The notes under the pieces were generated by a model that did no database searches, had not been told where the DNA came from, and saw only the letters and a program-made list of their open reading frames with translations. 64,000 nucleotides of DNA from Prosopocoilus inquinatus (taxonomy: Eukaryota; Arthropoda; Insecta; Coleoptera; Lucanidae), in assembly GCA_036172665.1 (NCBI GenBank), contig JAYKNF010000083.1:1-64000 (forward strand), given 5' to 3'. Both the position numbers and the translations under genes were made by a program. Positions 37,901 through 52,200 of this stretch are shown piece by piece. The first letter of the stretch is position 1; every line of letters begins with the position of its first letter.

Positions 37901-40780
37901 TACATCACAGGAACAACGCTAATGCGTGTTGTTTCGTTTAAAACTATTTCCAGCTTCAGATGCGTCCGAGAACTTCGTATCTCACTTCAGAGTTACTGGA
38001 GCCCATCCAAACGTCAAATAACATGATAGGTGAGTAAGGATCGATTAGATACATCACAGGAACAACGCTAATGCGTGTTGTTTCGTTTAAAACTATTTCC
38101 AGCTTCTGCTGCGTCCGAAAACGTCGTATCTCACATCAGAGCTACTGGAGTCCATCGAAACGCCAAATAAGATGATAGATGAGCAAGGATCGATTAGATA
38201 CAGCACAGGAACAACGCTAATACGTGTTGTTTCGTTTAAAACTATTTCTAGCTCCTGCTGCGTCCAAAAACTTTGTATCTCACATCAGACTTACTGGAGT
38301 CCATCCAAACGTCAAATAACATGATAGATGAGTAAGGATCGATTAGATACATCACAGGAACAACGCTAATGCGTGTTGTTTCGTTTAAAACTATTTCCAG
38401 CTTCAGCTGCGTCCGAGAACTTCGTATCTCACTTCAGAGTTACTGGAGCCCATCCAAACGTCAAATAACATGATAGGTGAGTAAGGATCGATTAGTTACA
38501 TCACAGGAACAACGCTAATATGTGTTGTTTCGTTTAAAACTATTTCCAGCTGCTGCTGCGTCCGAAAATTTCGTATCTCACATTAGAGTTACTGGAGTCC
38601 ATCGAAACGTCAAATAACATAGTAGCTAAGTAAGGATCGATTAGATACATCACAGGAACAACGCTAATACGTGCTTTTTCGTTCTAAACTATTTCCAGCT
38701 ACTGCTGCGTCCAAAAACTTTGTATCTCACATCAGACTTACTGGAGTCCATCCAAACGTCAAATAACATGTTAGATAAGTAAGGATTGTTTAGATACATC
38801 ACAGGAACAACGCTAATGCGTGTTGTTTCGTTTAAAACTATTACCAGCTTCTGCTGCGTCCGAAAATTTCGTATCTCACATCAGAGATACTGGAGTCCAT
38901 CCAAACGTCAAATAACATGATAGATGAGTAAGGATCGATTAGATACATCACAGGAACAACGCTAATACGTGTTGTTTCGTTTAAAACTATTTCTAGCTCC
39001 TGCTGCGTCCAAAAACTTCGTATATCACATCAGAGTTACTAGAGTCCATCGAAACGTCAAATAACATGATAGATGAGTAAGGATCGATTAGATACATCAC
39101 AGGCACAACGCTAATGCGTGTTGTTTCATTTAAAACTATTTCCAGCTTCTGCTGCGTCCGATAATTTCGTATCTCACATCAGAGTTACTGGAGTCCATCC
39201 AAACGTCAAATAACATGATAGATGAGTAAGGATCGATTAGATACATCACAGGAACAACGCTAATGCGTGTTGTTTCGTTTAAAACTATTTCCAGCTTCTG
39301 CTGCGTCCGAAAACGTCGTATCTCACATCAGAGCTACTGGAGTCCATCGAAACGCCAAATAACATGATAGATGAGTAAGTATCGATTAGATACATCACAG
39401 GAACAACGCTAATGCGTGTTGTTTCATTTAAAACTATTTCCAGCTTCTGCTGCGTCCGATAATTTCGTATCTCACATCAGAGTTACTGGAGTCCATCCAA
39501 ACGTCAAATAACATGATAGATGAGTAAGGATCGATTAGATACATCACAGGAACAACGCTAATGCGTGTTGTTTCGTTTAAAACTATTTCCAGCTTCTGCT
39601 GCGTCCGAAAATTTCGTTTCTCACATTAGAGTTACTGGAGTCCATCGAAACGTCAAATAACATGATAGATGAGTAAGTATCGATTAGATACATCACAGGA
39701 ACAACGCTAGTGCGTGTTGTTTCGTTTAAAACTATTTCCAGCTTCAGCTGCGTCCGAGAACTTCGTATCTCACTTCAGAGTTACTGGAGCCCATCCAAAC
39801 GTCAAATAACATGATAGGTGAGTAAGGATCGATTAGATACATCACAGGAACAACGCTAATGCGTGTTGTTTCATTTAAAACTATTTCCAGCTTCTGCTGC
39901 GTCCGATAATTTCGTATCTCACATCAGAGTTACTGGAGTCCATCCAAACGTCAAATAACATGATAGATGAGTAAGGATCGATTAGATACATCACAGGAAC
40001 AACGCTAATGCGTGTTGTTTCGTTTAAAACTATTTCCAGCTTCAGCTGCGTCCGAGAACTTCGTATCTCACTTCAGAGTTACTGGAGCCCATCCAAACGT
40101 CAAATAACATGATAGATGAGTAAGGATCGATTAGATACATCACAGGAACAACGCTAATACGTGTTGTTTCGTTTAAAACAATTTCCAGCTTCAGCTGCGT
40201 CCGAGAACTTCGTATCTCACATCAAAGTTACTGGAGTCCATCGAAACGCCAAATAACATGTTAGATGAGTAAGGATCGATTAGATACATCACAGGAACAA
40301 CGCTAATGCGTGTTGTTTCGTTTAAAACTATTTCCAGCTTCTGCTGCGTCCGAAAACGTCGTATCTCACATCAGAGCTACTGGAGTCCATCGAAACGACA
40401 AATAACATGATAGATGAGTAAGGATTGATTAGATACAGCACAGGAACAACGCTAATACGTGTTGTTTCGTTTAAAACTATTTCCAGCTCCTGCTGCGTCC
40501 AAAAACGTCGTATCTCTCATCAGAGTTACTGGAGTCCGTCCAAACGTCAAATAACATGATAGATGAGTAAGGATCGATTAGTTACATCACAGGAACAACG
40601 ATAATATGTGTTGTTTCGTTTAAAACTATTTCCAGCTGCTGCTGCGTCCGAAAATTTCGTATCTCACATTAGAGTTACTGGAGTCCATCGAAACGTCAAA
40701 TAACATAGTAGCTAAGTAAGGATCGATTAGATACATCACAGGAACAACGCTAATACGTGTTTTTTCGTTCTAAACTATTT
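34970..40780 (-). repeat. Right arm of a 5.8-kb inverted repeat
   Basis: This is the partner of 18640-24450 on the opposite strand, with its axis at about 29,710. Private sites matching the left arm include TCTTTTAAAGCTATTTAGAG (35401-35420), CATAGTAGCTAAGTAGGG near 35940, GTTAGATAAGTAAGAATCG near 35640 and ATTACCAG at 38840. Private changes since separation include GAGCAAGG near 38182 and ACGAGTTG near 37180. Its inner limit coincides within about 20 bp with the end of the duplicated block 30492-34987. Confidence 0.92.
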
Positions 40781-41146
40781 CCAGCTACTGCTGCGTCCAA
40801 AAACTTTGTATCTCACATCAGAGTTACTGGAGTCCATCCAAACGTCAAATAACATGATAGATGAGTAAGGATCGATTAGATACATCCCAGGAACAACGCT
40901 AATACGTGTTGTTTCGTTTAAAACTATTTCCAGCTTCTGCTGCGTCCGAAAACTTCGTATCTCACATCAGAGTTACTGGAGTGCATCGAAACGTCAAATA
41001 ACATGATAGATAAGTAAGGATCGATTAGATACAGCACAGGAACAACGCTAATACGTGTTGTTTCGTTTAAAACTATTTCCAGCTCCTGCTGCGTCCAAAA
41101 ACTTTGTATCTCATATCAGACTTACTGGAGTCCATCCAAACGTCAA

Positions 41147-43351
41147 ATAACATGATAGATAAGTAAGGATCGATTAGATACAGCACAGGAACAACGCTAA
41201 TACGTGTTGTTTCGTTTAAAACTATTTCCAGCTCCTGCTGCGTCCAAAAACTTTGTATCTCACATCAGACTTACTGGAGTCCATCCAAACGTCAAATAAC
41301 ATGATAGATGAGTAAGGATCGATTAGATACATCACAGGAACAACGCTAATGCGTGTTGTTTCGTTTAAAACTATTTCCAGCTTCTGCTGCGTCCGAAAAT
41401 TTCGTTTCTCACATTAGAGTTACTGGAGTCCATCGAAACGTCAAATAACATGATAGATGAGTAAGTATCGATTAGATACATCACAGGAACAACGCTAATG
41501 CGTGTTGTTTCGTTTAAAACTATTTCCAGCTCCTGCTGCGTCCAAAAACTTTGTATCTCACATCAGACTTACTGGAGTCCATCCAAACGTCAAATAACAT
41601 GATAGATGAGTAAGGATCGATTAGATACATCACAGGAACAACGCTAATGCGTGTTGTTTCGTTTAAAACTATTTCCAGCTTCTGCTGCGTCCGAAAATTT
41701 CGTTTCTCACATTAGAGTTACTGGAGTCCATCGAAACGTCAAATAACATGATAGATGAGTAAGTATCGATTAGATACATCACAGGAACAACGCTAATGCG
41801 TGTTGTTTCATTTAAAACTATTTCCAGCTTCTGCTGCGTCCGATAATTTCGTATCTCACATCAGAGTTACTGGAGTCCATCCAAACGTCAAATAACATGA
41901 TAGATGAGTAAGGATCCATTAGATACATCACAGGAACAACGCTAATGCGTGTTGTTTCGTTTAAAACTATTTCCAGCTTCAGCTGCGTCCGAGAACTTCG
42001 TATCTCACTTCAGAGTTACTGGAGCCCATCCAAACGTCAAATAACATGATAGATGAGTAAGGATCGATTAGATACATCACAGGAACAACGCTAGTACGTG
42101 TTGTTTCGTTTAAAACTATTTCCAGCTTCAGCTGCGTCCGAGAACTTCGTATCTCACATCAAAGTTACTGGAGTCCATCGAAACGCCAAATAACATGTTA
42201 GATGAGTAAGGATCGATTAGATACATCACAGGAACAACGCTAATGCGTGTTGTTTCGTTTAAAACTATTTCCAGCTTCTGCTGCGTCCGAAAACGTCGTA
42301 TCTCACATCAGAGCTACTGGAGTCCATCGAAACGACAAATAACATGATAGATGAGTAAGGATTGATTAGATACAGCACAGGAACAACGCTAATACGTGTT
42401 GTTTCGTTTAAAACTATTTCCAGCCCCTGCTGCGTCCAAAAACGTCGTATCTCTCATCAGAGTTACTGGAGTCCGTCCAAACGTCAAATAACATGATAGA
42501 TGAGTAAGGATCGATTAGTTACATCACAGGAACAACGCTAATATGTGTTGTTTCGTTTAAAAGTATTTCCAGCTGCTGCTGCGTCCGAAAATTTCGTATC
42601 TCACATTAGAGTTACTGGAGTCCATCGAAACGTCAAATAACATAGTAGCTAAGTAAGGATCGATTAGATACATCACAGGAACAACGCTAATACGTGTTTT
42701 TTCGTTCTAAACTATTTCCAGCTACTGCTGCGTCCAAAAACTTTGTATCTCACATCAGAGTTACTGGAGTCCATCCGAACGTCAAATAACATGATAGATG
42801 AGTAAGGATCGATTAGATACATCCCAGGAACAACGCTAATACGTGTTGTTTCGTTTAAAACTATTTCCAGCTTCTGCTGCGTCCGAAAACTTCGTATCTC
42901 ACATCAGAGTTACTGGAGTGCATCGAAACGTCAAATAACATGATAGATAAGTAAGGATCGATTAGATACAGCACAGGAACAACGCTAATACGTGTTGTTT
43001 CGTTTAAAACTATTTCCAGCTCCTGCTGCGTCCAAAAACTTTGTATCTCACATCGGAGTTACTGGAGTCCATCCAAACGTCAAATAACATGATAGATGAG
43101 TAAGGATCGATTAGATACATCCCAGGAACAACGCTAATACGTGTTGTTTCGTTTAAAACTATTTCCAGCTTCTGCTGCGTCCGAAAATTTCGTTTCTCAC
43201 ATTAGAGTTACTGGAGTCCATCGAAACGTCAAATAACATGATAGATGAGTAAGTATCGATTAGATACATCACAGGAACAACGCTAATGCGTGTTGTTTCG
43301 TTTAAAACTATTTCCAGCTTCTGCTGCGTCCGAAAACGTCGTATCTCACAT
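41147..43351 (-). repeat. Inverted copy of the left-end unit
   Basis: This is the reverse complement of about 1-2205 (and equally of 4161-6365). Paired positions sum to 43,352: GATGCACTCC at 428 with 42924, AGAACG at 644 with 42708, TAATGGATCC at 1431 with 41921. The rare GGATCCATTAG and ACGCTAGTACG are shared with the left end. The doubled 298-bp dimer is also present (41206-41801). Differences include CCAGCCCCTGC near 42420 here against GGACCCAGCAGG near 896 on the left. Confidence 0.88.
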
Positions 43352-44348
43352 CAGAGCTACTGGAGTCCATCGAAACGCCAAATAAGATGATAGATGAGTA
43401 AGGATCGATTAGATACAGCACAGGAACAACGCTAATACGTGTTGTTTCGTTTAAAACTATTTCTAGCTCCTGCTGCGTCCAAAAACTTTGTATCTCACAT
43501 CAGACTTACTGGAGTCCATCCAAACGTCAAATAACATGATAGATGAGTAAGGATCGATTAGATACATCACAGGAACAACGCTAATGCGTGTTGTTTCGTT
43601 TAAAACTATTTCCAGCTTCAGCTGCGTCCGAGAACTTCGTATCTCACTTCAGAGTTACTGGAGCCCATCCAAACGTCAAATAACATGATAGGTGAGTAAG
43701 GATCGATTAGTTACATCACAGGAACAACGCTAATATGTGTTGTTTCGTTTAAAACTATTTCCAGCTGCTGCTGCGTCCGAAAATTTCGTATCTCACATTA
43801 GAGTTACTGGAGTCCATCGAAACGTCAAATAACATAGTAGCTAAGTAAGGATCGATTAGATACATCACAGGAACAACGCTAATACGTGCTTTTTCGTTCT
43901 AAACTATTTCCAGCTACTGCTGCGTCCAAAAACTTTGTATCTCACATCAGACTTACTGGAGTCCATCCAAACGTCAAATAACATGTTAGATAAGTAAGGA
44001 TTGTTTAGATACATCACAGGAACAACGCTAATGCGTGTTGTTTCGTTTAAAACTATTACCAGCTTCTGCTGCGTCCGAAAATTTCGTATCTCACATCAGA
44101 GATACTGGAGTCCATCCAAACGTCAAATAACATGATAGATGAGTAAGGATCGATTAGATACATCACAGGAACAACGCTAATACGTGTTGTTTCGTTTAAA
44201 ACTATTTCTAGCTCCTGCTGCGTCCAAAAACTTCGTATATCACATCAGAGTTACTAGAGTCCATCGAAACGTCAAATAACATGATAGATGAGTAAGGATC
44301 GATTAGATACATCACAGGCACAACGCTAATGCGTGTTGTTTCATTTAA
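43352..44348 (-). repeat. Block shared with 38.1-39.1 kb
   Basis: This matches about 38137-39133 at an offset of 5215 bp (35 monomers). It includes the ACGTGCTTTTTCGTTCT variant (43895 and 38680), AGGATTGTTTAG, ATTACCAG and ATATCACATC. It is the same subtype string as left-arm 20.2-21.2 kb, inverted. Confidence 0.84.
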
Positions 44349-47300
44349 AACTATTTCCAGCTTCTGCTGCGTCCGATAATTTCGTATCTCACATCAGAGT
44401 TACTGGAGTCCATCCAAACGTCAAATAACATGATAGATGAGTAAGGATCGATTAGATACATCACAGGAACAACGCTAATGCGTGTTGTTTCGTTTAAAAC
44501 TATTTCCAGCTTCTGCTGCGTCCGAAAACGTCGTATCTCACATCAGAGCTACTGGAGTCCATCGAAACGCCAAATAACATGATAGATGAGTAAGTATCGA
44601 TTAGATACATCACAGGAACAACGCTAATGCGTGTTGTTTCATTTAAAACTATTTCCAGCTTCAGCTGCGTCCGAGAACTTCGTATCTCACTTCAGAGTTA
44701 CTGGAGCCCATCCAAACGTCAAATAACATGATAGGTGAGTAAGGATCGATTAGATACATCACAGGAACAACGCTAATGCGTGTTGTTTCATTTAAAACTA
44801 TTTCCAGCTTCTGCTGCGTCCGATAATTTCGTATCTCACATCAGAGTTACTGGAGTCCATCCAAACGTCAAATAACATGATAGATGAGTAAGGATCGATT
44901 AGATACATCACAGGAACAACGCTAATGCGTGTTGTTTCGTTTAAAACTATTTCCAGCTTCAGCTGCGTCCGAGAACTTCGTATCTCACTTCAGAGTTACT
45001 GGAGCCCATCCAAACGTCAAATAACATGATAGATGAGTAAGGATCGACTAGATACATCACAGGAACAACGCTAATACGTGTTGTTTCGTTTAAAACAATT
45101 TCCAGCTTCAGCTGCGTCCGAGAACTTCGTATCTCACATCAAAGTTACTGGAGTCCATCGAAACGCCAAATAACATGTTAGATGAGTAAGGATCGATTAG
45201 ATACATCACAGGAACAACGCTAATGCGTGTTGTTTCGTTTAAAACTATTTCCAGCTTCTGCTGCGTCCGAAAACGTCGTATCTCACATCAGAGCTACTGG
45301 AGTCCATCGAAACGACAAATAACATGATAGATGAGTAAGGATTGATTAGATACAGCACAGGAACAACGCTAATACGTGTTGTTTCGTTTAAAACTATTTC
45401 CAGCTCCTGCTGCGTCCAAAAACGTCGTATCTCTCATCAGAGTTACTGGAGTCCGTCCAAACGTCAAATAACATGATAGATGAGTAAGGATCGATTAGTT
45501 ACATCACAGGAACAACGCTAATATGTGTTGTTTCGTTTAAAACTATTTCCAGCTGCTGCTGCGTCCGAAAATTTCGTATCTCACATTAGAGTTACTGGAG
45601 TCCATCGAAACGTCAAATAACATAGTAGCTAAGTAAGGATCGATTAGATACATCACAGGAACAACGCTAATACGTGTTTTTTCGTTCTAAACTATTTCCA
45701 GCTACTGCTGCGTCCAAAAACTTTGTATCTCACATCAGAGTTACTGGAGTCCATCCAAACGTCAAATAACATGATAGATGAGTAAGGATCGATTAGATAC
45801 ATCACAGGAACAACGCTAATGCGTGTTGTTTCGTTTAAAACTATTTCCAGCTTCTGCTGCGTCCGAAAACGTCGTATCTCACATCAGAGCTACTGGAGTC
45901 CATCGAAACGCCAAATAACATGATAGATGAGTAAGTATCGATTAGATACATCACAGGAACAACGCTAATGCGTGTTGTTTCATTTAAAACTATTTCCAGC
46001 TTCTGCTGCGTCCGATAATTTCGTATCTCACATCAGAGTTACTGGAGTCCATCCAAACGTCAAATAACATGATAGATGAGTAAGGATCGATTAGATACAT
46101 CACAGGAACAACGCTAATGCGTGTTGTTTCGTTTAAAACTATTTCCAGCTTCTGCTGCGTCCGAAAATTTCGTTTCTCACATTAGAGTTACTGGAGTCCA
46201 TCGAAACGTCAAATAACATGATAGATGAGTAAGTATCGATTAGATACATCACAGGAACAACGCTAATGCGTGTTGTTTCGTTTAAAACTATTTCCAGCTT
46301 CAGCTGCGTCCGAGAACTTCGTATCTCACTTCAGAGTTACTGGAGCCCATCCAAACGTCAAATAACATGATAGGTGAGTAAGGATCGATTAGATACATCA
46401 CAGGAACAACGCTAATGCGTGTTGTTTCATTTAAAACTATTTCCAGCTTCTGCTGCGTCCGATAATTTCGTATCTCACATCAGAGTTACTGGAGTCCATC
46501 CAAACGTCAAATAACATGATAGATGAGTAAGGATCGATTAGATACATCACAGGAACAACGCTAATGCGTGTTGTTTCGTTTAAAACTATTTCCAGCTTCA
46601 GCTGCGTCCGAGAACTTCGTATCTCACTTCAGAGTTACTGGAGCCCATCCAAACGTCAAATAACATGATAGATGAGTAAGGATCGATTAGATACATCACA
46701 GGAACAACGCTAATACGTGTTGTTTCGTTTAAAACAATTTCCAGCTTCAGCTGCGTCCGAGAACTTCGTATCTCACATCAAAGTTACTGGAGTCCATCGA
46801 AACGCCAAATAACATGTTAGATGAGTAAGGATCGATTAGATACATCAAAGGAACAACGCTAATGCGTGTTGTTTCGTTTAAAACTATTTCCAGCTTCTGC
46901 TGCGTCCGAAAACGTCGTATCTCACATCAGAGCTACTGGAGTCCATCGAAACGACAAATAACATGATAGATGAGTAAGGATTGATTAGATACAGCACAGG
47001 AACAACGCTAATACGTGTTGTTTCGTTTAAAACTATTTCCAGCTCCTGCTGCGTCCAAAAACGTCGTATCTCTCATCAGAGTTACTGGAGTCCGTCCAAA
47101 CGTCAAATAACATGATAGATGAGTAAGGATCGATTAGTTACATCACAGGAACAACGCTAATATGTGTTGTTTCGTTTAAAACTATTTCCAGCTGCTGCTG
47201 CGTCCGAAAATTTCGTATCTCACATTAGAGTTACTGGAGTCCATCGAAACGTCAAATAACATAGTAGCTAAGTAAGGATCGATTAGATACATCACAGGAA

Positions 47301-48844
47301 CAACGCTAATACGTGTTTTTTCGTTCTAAACTATTTCCAGCTACTGCTGCGTCCAAAAACTTTGTATCTCACATCAGAGTTACTGGAGTCCATCCGAACG
47401 TCAAATAACATGATAGATGAGTAAGGATCGATTAGATACATCCCAGGAACAAAGCTAATACGTGTTGTTTCGTTTAAAACTATTTCCAGCTTCTGCTGCG
47501 TCCGAAAACTTCGTATCTCACATCAGAGTTACTGGAGTGCATCGAAACGTCAAATAACATGATAGATAAGTAAGGATCGATTAGATACAGCACAGGAACA
47601 ACGCTAATACGTGTTGTTTCGTTTAAAACTATTTCCAGCTCCTGCTGCGTCCAAAAACTTTGTATCTCACATCAGAGTTACTGGAGTCCATCCAAACGTC
47701 AAATAACATGATAGATGAGTAAGGATCGATTAGATACATCCCAGGAACAACGCTAATACGTGTTGTTTCGTTTAAAACTATTTCCAGCTTCTGCTGCGTC
47801 CGAAAATTTCGTTTCTCACATTAGAGTTACTGGAGTCCATCGAAACGTCAAATAACATGATAGATGAGTAAGTATCGATTAGATACATCACAGGAACAAC
47901 GCTAATGCGTGTTGTTTCGTTTAAAACTATTTCCAGCTTCTGCTGCGTCCGAAAACGTCGTATCTCACATCAGAGCTACTGGAGTCCATCGAAACGCCAA
48001 ATAAGATGATAGATGAGTAAGGATCGATTAGATACAGCACAGGAACAACGCTAATACGTGTTGTTTCGTTTAAAACTATTTCTAGCTCCTGCTGCGTCCA
48101 AAAACTTTGTATCTCACATCAGACTTACTGGAGTCCATCCAAACGTCAAATAACATGATAGATGAGTAAGGATCGATTAGATACATCACAGGAACAACGC
48201 TAATGCGTGTTGTTTCGTTTAAAACTATTTCCAGCTTCTGCTGCGTCCGAAAATTTCGTTTCTCATATTAGAGTTACTGGAGTCCATCGAAACGCCAAAT
48301 AACATGATAGATGAGTAAGTATCGATTAGATACATCACAGGAACAACGCTAATGCGTGTTGTTTCGTTTAAAACTATTTCCAGCTTCAGCTGCGTCCGAG
48401 AACTTCGTATCTCACTTCAGAGTTACTGGAGCCCATCCAAACGTCAAATAACATGATAGGTGAGTAAGGATCGATTAGATACAGCACAGGAACAACGCTA
48501 ATACGTGTTGTTTCGTTTAAAACTATTTCCAGCTCCTGCTGCGTCCAAAAACTTTGTATCTCACATCAGACTTACTGGAGTCCATCCAAACGTCAAATAA
48601 CATGATAGATGAGTAAGGATCGATTAGATACATCACAGGAACAACGCTAATGCGTGTTGTTTCGTTTAAAACTATTTCCAGCTTCTGCTGCGTCCGAAAA
48701 TTTCGTTTCTCACATTAGAGTTACTGGAGTCCATCGAAACGTCAAATAACATGATAGATGAGTAAGGATCGATTAGATACATCACAGGAACAACGCTAAT
48801 GCGTGTTGTTTCGTTTAAAACTATTTCCAGCTTCTGCTGCGTCC
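44349..48844 (-). repeat. 4.5-kb duplicated block, distal copy
   Basis: This is the second copy of 30492-34987, in the same orientation, 93 monomers away. Because it sits in uninterrupted array, it shows what normally precedes the sequence found at the inversion point. Confidence 0.92.
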
Positions 48845-49680
48845 GAAAACGTCGTATCTCACATCAGAGCTACTGGAGTCCATCGAAACGCCAAATAAGA
48901 TGATAGATGAGTAAGGATCGATTAGATACAGCACAGGAACAACGCTAATACGTGTTGTTTCGTTTAAAACTATTTCTAGCTCCTGCTGCGTCCAAAAACT
49001 TTGTATCTCACATCAGACTTACTGGAGTCCATCCAAACGTCAAATAACATGATAGATGAGTAAGGATCGATTAGATACATCACAGGAACAACGCTAATGC
49101 GTGTTGTTTCGTTTAAAACTATTTCCAGCTTCAGCTGCGTCCGAGAACTTCGTATCTCACTTCAGAGTTACTGGAGCCCATCCAAACGTCAAATAACATG
49201 ATAGGTGAGTAAGGATCGATTAGTTACATCACAGGAACAACGCTAATATGTGTTGTTTCGTTTAAAACTATTTCCAGCTGCTGCTGCGTCCGAAAATTTC
49301 GTATCTCACATTAGAGTTACTGGAGTCCATCGAAACGTCAAATAACATAGTAGCTAAGTAAGGATCGATTAGATACATCACAGGAACAACGCTAATACGT
49401 GCTTTTTCGTTCTAAACTATTTCCAGCTACTGCTGCGTCCAAAAACTTTGTATCTCACATCAGACTTACTGGAGTCCATCCAAACGTCAAATAACATGTT
49501 AGATAAGTAAGGATTGTTTAGATACATCACAGGAACAACGCTAATGCGTGTTGTTTCGTTTAAAACTATTACCAGCTTCTGCTGCGTCCGAAAATTTCGT
49601 ATCTCACATCAGAGATACTGGAGTCCATCCAAACGTCAAATAACATGATAGATGAGTAAGGATCGATTAGATACATCACA
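48845..49680 (-). repeat. Block shared with 58.2-59.1 kb and 62.2-63.1 kb
   Basis: This contains an AATAAGATGATAG monomer, the GCCCATCC/GATAGGTGAG subtype and the ACGTGCTTTTTCGTTCT marker (49408). The marker recurs at 58795 (63 monomers away) and 62814 (90 monomers minus 4 bp). One monomer near 48.9-49.0 kb differs from the 58.3-kb copy. Nothing but satellite is present. Confidence 0.82.
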
Positions 49681-52200
49681 GGAACAACGCTAATACGTGT
49701 TGTTTCGTTTAAAACTATTTCTAGCTCCTGCTGCGTCCAAAAACTTCGTATATCACATCAGAGTTACTAGAGTCCATCGAAACGTCAAATAACATGATAG
49801 ATGAGTAAGGATCGATTAGATACATCACAGGCACAACGCTAATGCGTGTTGTTTCATTTAAAACTATTTCCAGCTTCTGCTGCGTCCGATAATTTCGTAT
49901 CTCACATCAGAGTTACTGGAGTCCATCCAAACGTCAAATAACATGATAGATGAGTAAGGATCGATTAGATACATCACAGGAACAACGCTAATACGTGTTG
50001 TTTCGTTTAAAACTATTTCTAGCTCCTGCTGCGTCCAAAAACTTCGTATATCACATCAGAGTTACTAGAGTCCATCGAAACGTCAAATAACATGATAGAT
50101 GAGTAAGGATCGATTAGATACATCACAGGCACAACGCTAATGCGTGTTGTTTCATTTAAAACTATTTCCAGCTTCTGCTGCGTCCGATAATTTCGTATCT
50201 CACATCAGAGTTACTGGAGTCCATCCAAACGTCAAATAACATGATAGATGAGTAAGGATCGATTAGATACATCACAGGAACAACGCTAATGCGTGTTGTT
50301 TCGTTTAAAACTATTTCCAGCTTCTGCTGCGTCCGAAAACGTCGTATCTCACATCAGAGCTACTGGAGTCCATCGAAACGCCAAATAAGATGATAGATGA
50401 GTAAGGATCGATTAGATACAGCACAGGCACAACGCTAATGCGTGTTGTTTCATTTAAAACTATTTCCAGCTTCTGCTGCGTCCGATAATTTCGTATCTCA
50501 CATCAGAGTTACTGGAGTCCATCCAAACGTCAAATAACATGATAGATGAGTAAGGATCGATTAGATACATCACAGGAACAACGCTAATACGTGTTGTTTC
50601 GTTTAAAACTATTTCTAGCTCCTGCTGCGTCCAAAAACTTCGTATATCACATCAGAGTTACTAGAGTCCATCGAAACGTCAAATAACATGATAGATGAGT
50701 AAGGATTGTTTAGATACATCACAGGAACAACGCTAATGCGTGTTGTTTCGTTTAAAACTATTACCAGCTTCTGCTGCGTCCGAAAATTTCGTATCTCACA
50801 TCAGAGATACTGGAGTCCATCCAAACGTCAAATAACATGATAGATGAGTAAGGATCGATTAGATACATCACAGGAACAACGCTAATACGTGTTGTTTCGT
50901 TTAAAACTATTTCTAGCTCCTGCTGCGTCCAAAAACTTCGTATATCACATCAGAGTTACTAGAGTCCATCGAAACGTCAAATAACATGATAGATGAGTAA
51001 GGATCGATTAGATACATCACAGGCACAACGCTAATGCGTGTTGTTTCATTTAAAACTATTTCCAGCTTCTGCTGCGTCCGATAATTTCGTATCTCACATC
51101 AGAGTTACTGGAGTCCATCCAAACGTCAAATAACATGATAGATGAGTAAGGATCGATTAGATACATCACAGGAACAACGCTAATACGTGTTGTTTCGTTT
51201 AAAACTATTTCTAGCTCCTGCTGCGTCCAAAAACTTCGTATATCACATCAGAGTTACTAGAGTCCATCGAAACGTCAAATAACATGATAGATGAGTAAGG
51301 ATCGATTAGATACATCACAGGCACAACGCTAATGCGTGTTGTTTCATTTAAAACTATTTCCAGCTTCTGCTGCGTCCGATAATTTCGTATCTCACATCAG
51401 AGTTACTGGAGTCCATCCAAACGTCAAATAACATGATAGATGAGTAAGGATCGATTAGATACATCACAGGAACAACGCTAATGCGTGTTGTTTCGTTTAA
51501 AACTATTTCCAGCTTCTGCTGCGTCCGAAAACGTCGTATCTCACATCAGAGCTACTGGAGTCCATTGAAACGCCAAATAAGATGATAGATGAGTAAGGAT
51601 CGATTAGATACAGCACAGGAACAACGCTAATACGTGTTGTTTCGTTTAAAACTATTTCTAGCTCCTGCTGCGTCCAAAAACTTCGTATATCACATCAGAG
51701 TTACTAGAGTCCATCGAAACGTCAAATAACATGATAGATGAGTAAGGATCGATTAGATACATCACAGGCACAACGCTAATGCGTGTTGTTTCATTTAAAA
51801 CTATTTCCAGCTTCTGCTGCGTCCGATAATTTCGTATCTCACATCAGAGTTACTGGAGTCCATCCAAACGTCAAATAACATGATAGATGAGTAAGGATCG
51901 ATTAGATACATCACAGGAACAACGGTAATACGTGTTGTTTCGTTTAAAACTATTTCTAGCTCCTGCTGCGTCCAAAAACTTCGTATATCACATCAGAGTT
52001 ACTAGAGTCCATCGAAACGTCAAATAACATGATAGATGAGTAAGGATCGATTAGATACATCACAGGCACAACGCTAATGCGTGCTGTTTCATTTAAAACT
52101 ATTTCCAGCTTCTGCTGCGTCCGATAATTTCGTATCTCACATCAGAGTTACTGGAGTCCATCCAAACGTCAAATAACATGATAGATGAGTAAGGATCGAT
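49681..52200 (-). repeat. Dimer-rich amplification
   Basis: A subtype with CGTATATCACATC (also TTACTAGAG and CACAGGCACAACG) occurs seven times, at 49747, 50045, 50641, 50939, 51237, 51684 and 51982. Four of the six intervals are exactly 298 bp and the other two are 447 and 596 bp. It mostly alternates with the GATAATTTCG subtype. Extra monomers explain the longer intervals and an ATTACCAG monomer replaces one partner. This is local spread of a dimer. The same subtype is sparse elsewhere (36645, 37225, 39019, 44238, 59134, 59432, 63156). Confidence 0.87.
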
